Assembly (NCBI RefSeq): GCF_900996235.1
Contig: NZ_CAAJGM010000213.1
Location: 1 to 52,338 of the forward strand
Length of the DNA stretch: 52,338 nucleotides
Source of the DNA: Paraburkholderia sp. BCC1885
GTDB taxonomy: Bacteria > Pseudomonadota > Gammaproteobacteria > Burkholderiales > Burkholderiaceae
Direction: 5' to 3'
Position numbers and translations under genes: made by a program. The first letter of the stretch is position 1. Each line of letters begins with the position of its first letter. The notes beneath the pieces were generated by a model. That model did no database searches, had not been told where the DNA came from, and saw only the letters and a list, made by a program, of their open reading frames with translations. Below, piece by piece: positions 48,327 to 52,338 of the stretch.

Positions 48327-48360
48327 GCCGCAAAAATCCAATAAGAATTAGCGGCCTTTT
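48327..48360 (+). terminator. Possible terminator in an AT-rich gap
   Basis: GCCGC (48327-48331) can pair with GCGGC (48351-48355) across a 19-base A-rich loop, followed by CTTTT. The surrounding 48256-48370 is markedly AT-rich against the high-GC background. The gap 48256-48625 contains no gene. Confidence 0.4.
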
Positions 48361-48410
48361 ATTGCCGGTCATTTCAAATCCCAATACAAAAGACCGCGCT
48401 TCTTCATTCG

Positions 48411-48452
48411 TTGATCCAGATCATTCAGACAGGGTGTCGACGCGCTTAGAGT
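48411..48452 (+). promoter_or_regulatory. FNR-type box and class II promoter of the oxalate operon
   Basis: TTGATCCAGATCAT (48411-48424) matches the FNR consensus except for the last base. A -10-like TAGAGT begins at 48447, 36 bp from the box start. The frc start codon is at 48626. Confidence 0.65.
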
Positions 48453-48625
48453 AGGTCCAGATTCACCGGCGCCAAGCTGAAAACGCGCCCGCCTGCCGGA
48501 CAGGTCATCCAGACAGTGCGCAACTTCGCTGAAGCGGTCGTCCCGCTTTTGCGCCTGCGCACGTCTGGATCCCAATGCCGTTTGAAAATCAACCGTTTTA
48601 TATCCGCGTATCTGGAGAGGCCATC

Positions 48626-49876
48626 ATGAATTTACCGCTGAAGGGAATCAAGGTTATCGACTTTACCGGTGTGCAAGCCGGTCCCGCCTGCACCCAGTTA
48701 TTGGCATGGTTTGGTGCCGAGGTTCTGAAGGTAGAGCGTCCCGGTGTGGGTGACGTCACACGCCGTCAACTACGGGACATCCCGGATCTCGATGCGCTCT
48801 ACTTCACCATGCTCAACAGCAACAAGAAATCGCTGGAACTCAACACGAAAACAGCCGAAGGCAAGGCGATCATGGAGCAACTGATCCGCGAAGCCGACGT
48901 GCTGGTCGAGAATTTCGGACCGGGCGCGATGGACCGGATGGGGTTCACGTGGGAACACATCCAGGAACTCAACCCGCGCATCATCTTCGGGTCGGTGAAG
49001 GGCTTCAGCGAAAATTCGCCGTATTCCGACATCAAGGTCTACGAGAACGTCGCGCAATGCGCGGGCGGTTCCGCATCGACCACCGGTTTCTGGGACGGCC
49101 CGCCGACCATCAGCGCGGCCGCGCTCGGCGACAGCAACACCGGTATGCACCTCGCCATCGGCATCCTGACCGCGTTGATCGGACGCGAAAAAACCGGCAA
49201 GGGGCAGAAGGTATCCGTGTCGATGCAGGACGCGGTATTGAACCTGTGCCGCGTCAAACTGCGCGACCAGCAACGGCTCGAACGGGTCGGCTATCTGGAG
49301 GAATACCCGCAGTATCCGAACGGCACTTTCAGCGATGTCGTGCCGCGCGGCGGCAATGCGGGCGGCGGCGGACAACCGGGGTGGGTTCTCAAGTGCAAGG
49401 GCTGGGAGACCGATCCGAACGCATACATCTACTTCACGATCCAGGAACAGGACTGGGGGCCGACCTGCCAGGCGATCGGCAAGCCGGAGTGGAGCAACGA
49501 TCCGGCCTACGCCACCGCACATGCGCGCCAGTCGCATATCTTCGAAATTTTCGCGGATATCGAGAAGTGGCTTGCCGACAAAACCAAGTTCGAGGCGGTC
49601 GACATTCTGCGCAAGTTCGGCGTGCCGTGCTCGCCGGTGCTGAACATGAAGGAAATTGCCAATGACGCGGCCTTGCGCGCAAGCGGCACCGTCGTTGAAG
49701 TTCAGCAAAAGAAGCGCGGCACCTATCTCACCATCGGCAGCCCCATCAAGTTCTCCGATTTCACGCCCGAGATCGTCGGCTCGCCGCTGCTCGGCGAGCA
49801 CACCGACGAGGTACTCGCGGGCCTCGGCTATAGCCAGGCACAGATCGACAAGCTGCGTGAAGCGAAGGTCGTCTAG
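48626..49876 (+). CDS. frc: Formyl-CoA:oxalate CoA-transferase
   Basis: A 416-aa class III CoA-transferase, the same length as characterised FRC proteins. It moves CoA from formyl-CoA to oxalate. The catalytic Asp169 falls exactly at the family position (AALGDSNTGM), and the glycine loop RGGNAGGGGQPGW (about 241-253) specific to FRC is present. Also seen are GIKVIDFTGVQAGPACTQLLAWFGAEVLKVE and VENFGPGAMDRMG. ATG 48626 is preceded by TGGAGAGGCC. With the following oxalyl-CoA decarboxylase it forms the complete cycle for oxalate to formate plus CO2. The FNR box upstream is unusual for this pathway. Confidence 0.95.
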   Translation: MNLPLKGIKVIDFTGVQAGPACTQLLAWFGAEVLKVERPGVGDVTRRQLRDIPDLDALYFTMLNSNKKSLELNTKTAEGKAIMEQLIREADVLVENFGPGAMDRMGFTWEHIQELNPRIIFGSVKGFSENSPYSDIKVYENVAQCAGGSASTTGFWDGPPTISAAALGDSNTGMHLAIGILTALIGREKTGKGQKVSVSMQDAVLNLCRVKLRDQQRLERVGYLEEYPQYPNGTFSDVVPRGGNAGGGGQPGWVLKCKGWETDPNAYIYFTIQEQDWGPTCQAIGKPEWSNDPAYATAHARQSHIFEIFADIEKWLADKTKFEAVDILRKFGVPCSPVLNMKEIANDAALRASGTVVEVQQKKRGTYLTIGSPIKFSDFTPEIVGSPLLGEHTDEVLAGLGYSQAQIDKLREAKVV

Positions 49877-49925
49877 GCGTCCCTGCACTGCACACAACCA
49901 GGCAACCATCGCAAGGTATTCAAAG

Positions 49926-51665
49926 ATGACTATCGAATCCGAACAGACCGTCCTGACCGACGGGTTTCATCTTGTCGTCGATGCGCTAAAGCTCAATGGC
50001 ATCGACACGATCTACGGCGTAGTCGGCATTCCCATCACCGACCTCGCCCGCCTCGCGCAAGCCGAGGGCATGCGGTACATCGGGTTCCGGCACGAGCAGT
50101 CGGCCGGCAACGCCGCCGCGATTGCAGGCTATCTGACGCAAAAGCCGGGGGTTTGCCTCACCGTCTCCGCGCCGGGGTTCCTCAACGGCATGGTGGCGCT
50201 GGCTAACGCGACGACGAACTGCTTTCCGATGATCCTGATCAGCGGATCCAGCGACCGGGCCATCGTCGATCTGCAGCAAGGCGACTACGAGGAACTCGAC
50301 CAGATGAATGCGGCGAAGCCTTACGCGAAGGCCGCGTTCCGCGTCAATCGGCCCGAGGACATCGGCATCGGCATCGCCCGCGCGATCCGTGCGGCGGTGT
50401 CGGGGCGGCCTGGCGGCGTTTATCTCGATCTGCCCGCCGAGGTACTGCGCGCGGCTCTCGATGAGCAAACGGCGGCGCGCTCGCTGGTACGGGTGGTCGA
50501 CCCGGCCCCCAAACAAATCCCTTCACCCGAATCAGTGGACCGCGCAATCGAACTGCTGGCGCGCGCACAGCGTCCGCTGGTGATTCTCGGCAAGGGCGCT
50601 GCCTACGCGCAGGCCGACGACGCCATTCGCTCCTTCATCGAAACCACCGGCATACCGTTTTTGCCGATGTCGATGGCCAAGGGCCTGCTGCCCGACGATC
50701 ACCCGCAATCGGCGGCTGCGGCGCGCTCGCTTGTGCTTGCCCAGGCGGACGTCGTGGTGCTGATCGGCGCACGGCTGAACTGGCTGCTGGGACACGGCAA
50801 GGCGCCGCAGTGGTCGGCCACGGCGCATTTCATACAGCTCGATATCAGTCCAACCGAAATCGACAGCAATCAGCCAATTGCTGCGCCCGTCGTCGGCGAT
50901 ATCGGTTCCTGCGTGACGGCGCTGCTGGCCGGTCTGACACTCGCTTGTCTGCAGCCGCCCGCTGCGTGGCTCGATGCGATCGCCACGAATAAACAGCACA
51001 ACGCCGAGCGCATGGCCGCCCATCTCGCAGCAACCGCTAGTCCGATGGACTTCTACACCGCACTGCGCGCGATTCGTGACGTACTTGCCGACCGGCCGGA
51101 TGTGTACGTCGTCAACGAAGGGGCCAACACGCTCGACTTCGGCCGCAACATCATCGATATGCGCCTGCCGCGCAAGCGGCTCGACGCCGGCACCTGGGGC
51201 GTGATGGGTATCGGCATGGGCTACGCGATCGGCGCGGCGACCGTCAGCGGCAAGCCTGTCGTGGCGATCGAAGGCGACAGCGCGTTCGGCTTCAGCGGCA
51301 TGGAAATCGAGACGATCTGCCGCTACAAGCTGCCGGTCGTGATCGTCGTGTTCAACAACGGCGGCATCTACCGCGGTGACGACGTCAACCGCAGCGGCGG
51401 CGCCGACGTCGCGCCGACCGTGCTGATGAAGAGCGCGCGCTACGAGAAGCTGATCGAGGCATTCGGTGGCGCTGGCCATTACGTCAGCGATCCGCAGGGT
51501 CTCGCGAAAGCCCTCAGCGAATCGATCGCGTCGGGGCAACCGGCACTGATCAACTGCGTGATCGATCCGGCCACCGGCACCGAAAGCGGCCATCTGAAGA
51601 AGCTCAATCCGCAAAGTGCCGCGACCCATGCCGCCGAACCGCAACACAACGACATCAAGAGGTAG
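49926..51665 (+). CDS. oxc: Oxalyl-CoA decarboxylase
   Basis: A 579-aa ThDP enzyme converting oxalyl-CoA to formyl-CoA and CO2. Visible are the catalytic Glu57 (GFRHEQSAGNAAAIAGYL), IYGVVGIPITDLARLAQ at the start (the G(V/I)PITDLAR motif separates OXC from acetolactate synthases), and the ThDP/Mg motif EGDSAFGFSGMEIETICRYKLP...NNGGIYRG. It sits 49 bp after frc and regenerates formyl-CoA for it. Start ATG 49926; the earlier open frame is frc shadow. Confidence 0.95.
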   Translation: MTIESEQTVLTDGFHLVVDALKLNGIDTIYGVVGIPITDLARLAQAEGMRYIGFRHEQSAGNAAAIAGYLTQKPGVCLTVSAPGFLNGMVALANATTNCFPMILISGSSDRAIVDLQQGDYEELDQMNAAKPYAKAAFRVNRPEDIGIGIARAIRAAVSGRPGGVYLDLPAEVLRAALDEQTAARSLVRVVDPAPKQIPSPESVDRAIELLARAQRPLVILGKGAAYAQADDAIRSFIETTGIPFLPMSMAKGLLPDDHPQSAAAARSLVLAQADVVVLIGARLNWLLGHGKAPQWSATAHFIQLDISPTEIDSNQPIAAPVVGDIGSCVTALLAGLTLACLQPPAAWLDAIATNKQHNAERMAAHLAATASPMDFYTALRAIRDVLADRPDVYVVNEGANTLDFGRNIIDMRLPRKRLDAGTWGVMGIGMGYAIGAATVSGKPVVAIEGDSAFGFSGMEIETICRYKLPVVIVVFNNGGIYRGDDVNRSGGADVAPTVLMKSARYEKLIEAFGGAGHYVSDPQGLAKALSESIASGQPALINCVIDPATGTESGHLKKLNPQSAATHAAEPQHNDIKR

Positions 51666-51672
51666 TCCGGCC

Positions 51673-52338
51673 ATGTCATCCACGCATAACGAAAGAATTC
51701 GCGGACCCTTCTCCGGTCTGCTGGTTCTCGATCTGACCCATGTCCTCAACGGCCCGTTCGGCACGACCATCCTGACCGACCTCGGGGCGCGCGTGATCAA
51801 GATCGAGCCACCCGGTCACGGCGACGACACGCGCACCTACGGCCCGTTCGTCGGCGACCAGTCGCTCTACTTCAGCTTCGTGAATCGCGGCAAGGAGAGC
51901 GTCGTGCTGAATCTGAAAGACCCGGCCGACCGCCAGATTTTCCTGAACATGGTCCGCCACGCCGATGTGCTGGCCGAGAACTTCCGGCCCGGCACGATGA
52001 AACACCTCGGTTTCTCCTACGAGGAGCTCGCGGAGATCAACCCGCGTCTGATCTATGCGTCGTCGTCCGGCTTTGGCCAGACGGGCCCGCTCGCCACCTT
52101 CCCCGCCTATGACACGATCGTCCAGGCGATGAGCGGCATCATGGACGAGACCGGCTTTGCCGACGGACCGCCGACCCGGGTGGGCACATCGTTGTCGGAT
52201 CTGTGCGGCGGCGTCTTCATGTTTTGCGGCATCGCAAGCGCGCTGTACGCACGCGAAAAGACCGGTAAAGGAGCACACGTCGACGTCGCGATGTTCGATG
52301 CGACGCTGGCGTTCCTCGAACACGGCTTCATGTCGTAT
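51673..52338 (+). CDS. Class III CoA-transferase (CaiB/BaiF), partial at window end
   Basis: An open frame of 222 codons from ATG 51673, 7 bp after oxc, runs off the window. Family III motifs: FSGLLVLDLTHVLNGPFGTTILTDLGARVIKIEPPGHGDDTR, VLAENFRPGTMKHLGFSYEEL, IYASSSGFGQTGP and probable catalytic Asp in VGTSLSDLCGGVF. It differs clearly from the frc product, so it is likely an acetyl-CoA:oxalate-type or another CoA donor transferase that primes the formyl-CoA/oxalyl-CoA cycle, as YfdE does beside E. coli yfdW-yfdU. Completion needs downstream sequence. Confidence 0.88.
   Translation, partial: MSSTHNERIRGPFSGLLVLDLTHVLNGPFGTTILTDLGARVIKIEPPGHGDDTRTYGPFVGDQSLYFSFVNRGKESVVLNLKDPADRQIFLNMVRHADVLAENFRPGTMKHLGFSYEELAEINPRLIYASSSGFGQTGPLATFPAYDTIVQAMSGIMDETGFADGPPTRVGTSLSDLCGGVFMFCGIASALYAREKTGKGAHVDVAMFDATLAFLEHGFMSY

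Noticed and set aside
48770..49909. 379-aa minus-strand frame opposite frc
   Set aside because: Shadow of a high-GC coding region; no ribosome-binding site or family features.
1..52338. CRISPR arrays, tRNA/rRNA genes, phage modules
   Set aside because: No regularly spaced short repeats, no tRNA-like CCA/T-loop blocks and no phage structural genes were seen by eye.

Overview
The window is high-GC proteobacterial DNA with dense genes, frequent ATGA/GTGA stop-start overlaps and a gene set typical of Burkholderiaceae. The RHS tips, MdtNOP-like efflux operon, MucR-type regulator and a PhaC/Pta/AckA/Usp/FNR block resembling the low-oxygen-activated (lxa) locus of Burkholderia cenocepacia suggest Paraburkholderia or a close relative. 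This is inferred from protein resemblance only; no 16S or other marker is present.

Layout. (1) 1-3630 is the decaying 3' end of an RHS polymorphic-toxin locus: the RHS core with a frameshifted HNH/EndoVII-like toxin tip and an Imm50-like gene, a displaced second tip with an Imm53-like gene, and a third remnant with a 60-aa candidate immunity gene. The second and third units are separated by two 228-bp diverged direct repeats, each opening with a terminator hairpin and carrying a minus-strand ORF. (2) 3.7-9.1 kb holds a PRC-barrel protein, a YcgR-like PilZ protein, an OsmC/Ohr peroxidase and a LysR gene divergent from mmsA. (3) 9.3-16.3 kb holds PoxB followed by a YtcA-MdtN-MdtO-MdtP-like tripartite efflux operon. 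(4) 16.6-26.3 kb is a regulator island: MucR, AraC, LuxR, and two large paralogous winged-helix/ATPase regulators transcribed convergently with stop codons overlapping in one CTAG. (5) 26.5-31.5 kb contains a cytochrome b561/Tat-exported molybdopterin oxidoreductase operon, an insertion-sequence remnant, and a MarR/SDR divergent pair.

(6) 32.1-52.3 kb is the most coherent part and looks like a low-oxygen fitness region. PhaC, a MaoC-phosphotransacetylase fusion, acetate kinase, FabI and an NRAMP-like transporter form one tightly overlapping operon. They are followed by oleate hydratase, two universal stress proteins, a PAS histidine kinase with a NarL-type regulator, a single-domain receiver overlapping an Fe-S FNR gene, a small unknown protein, a CBS-CBS-BON protein, and an oxalate operon (formyl-CoA transferase, oxalyl-CoA decarboxylase, second CoA-transferase cut by the window end). 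I find five FNR-type boxes (TTGAY-N4-RTCAN) here. Each has a -10-like hexamer 35-36 bp downstream from box start to hexamer start, the geometry of class II FNR activation. The FNR encoded at 46053-46835 is the obvious candidate activator, which would tie fermentation/acetate, PHB, stress proteins and oxalate catabolism into one oxygen-responsive regulon.

No rRNA, tRNA, CRISPR array or replication origin was recognised by eye.
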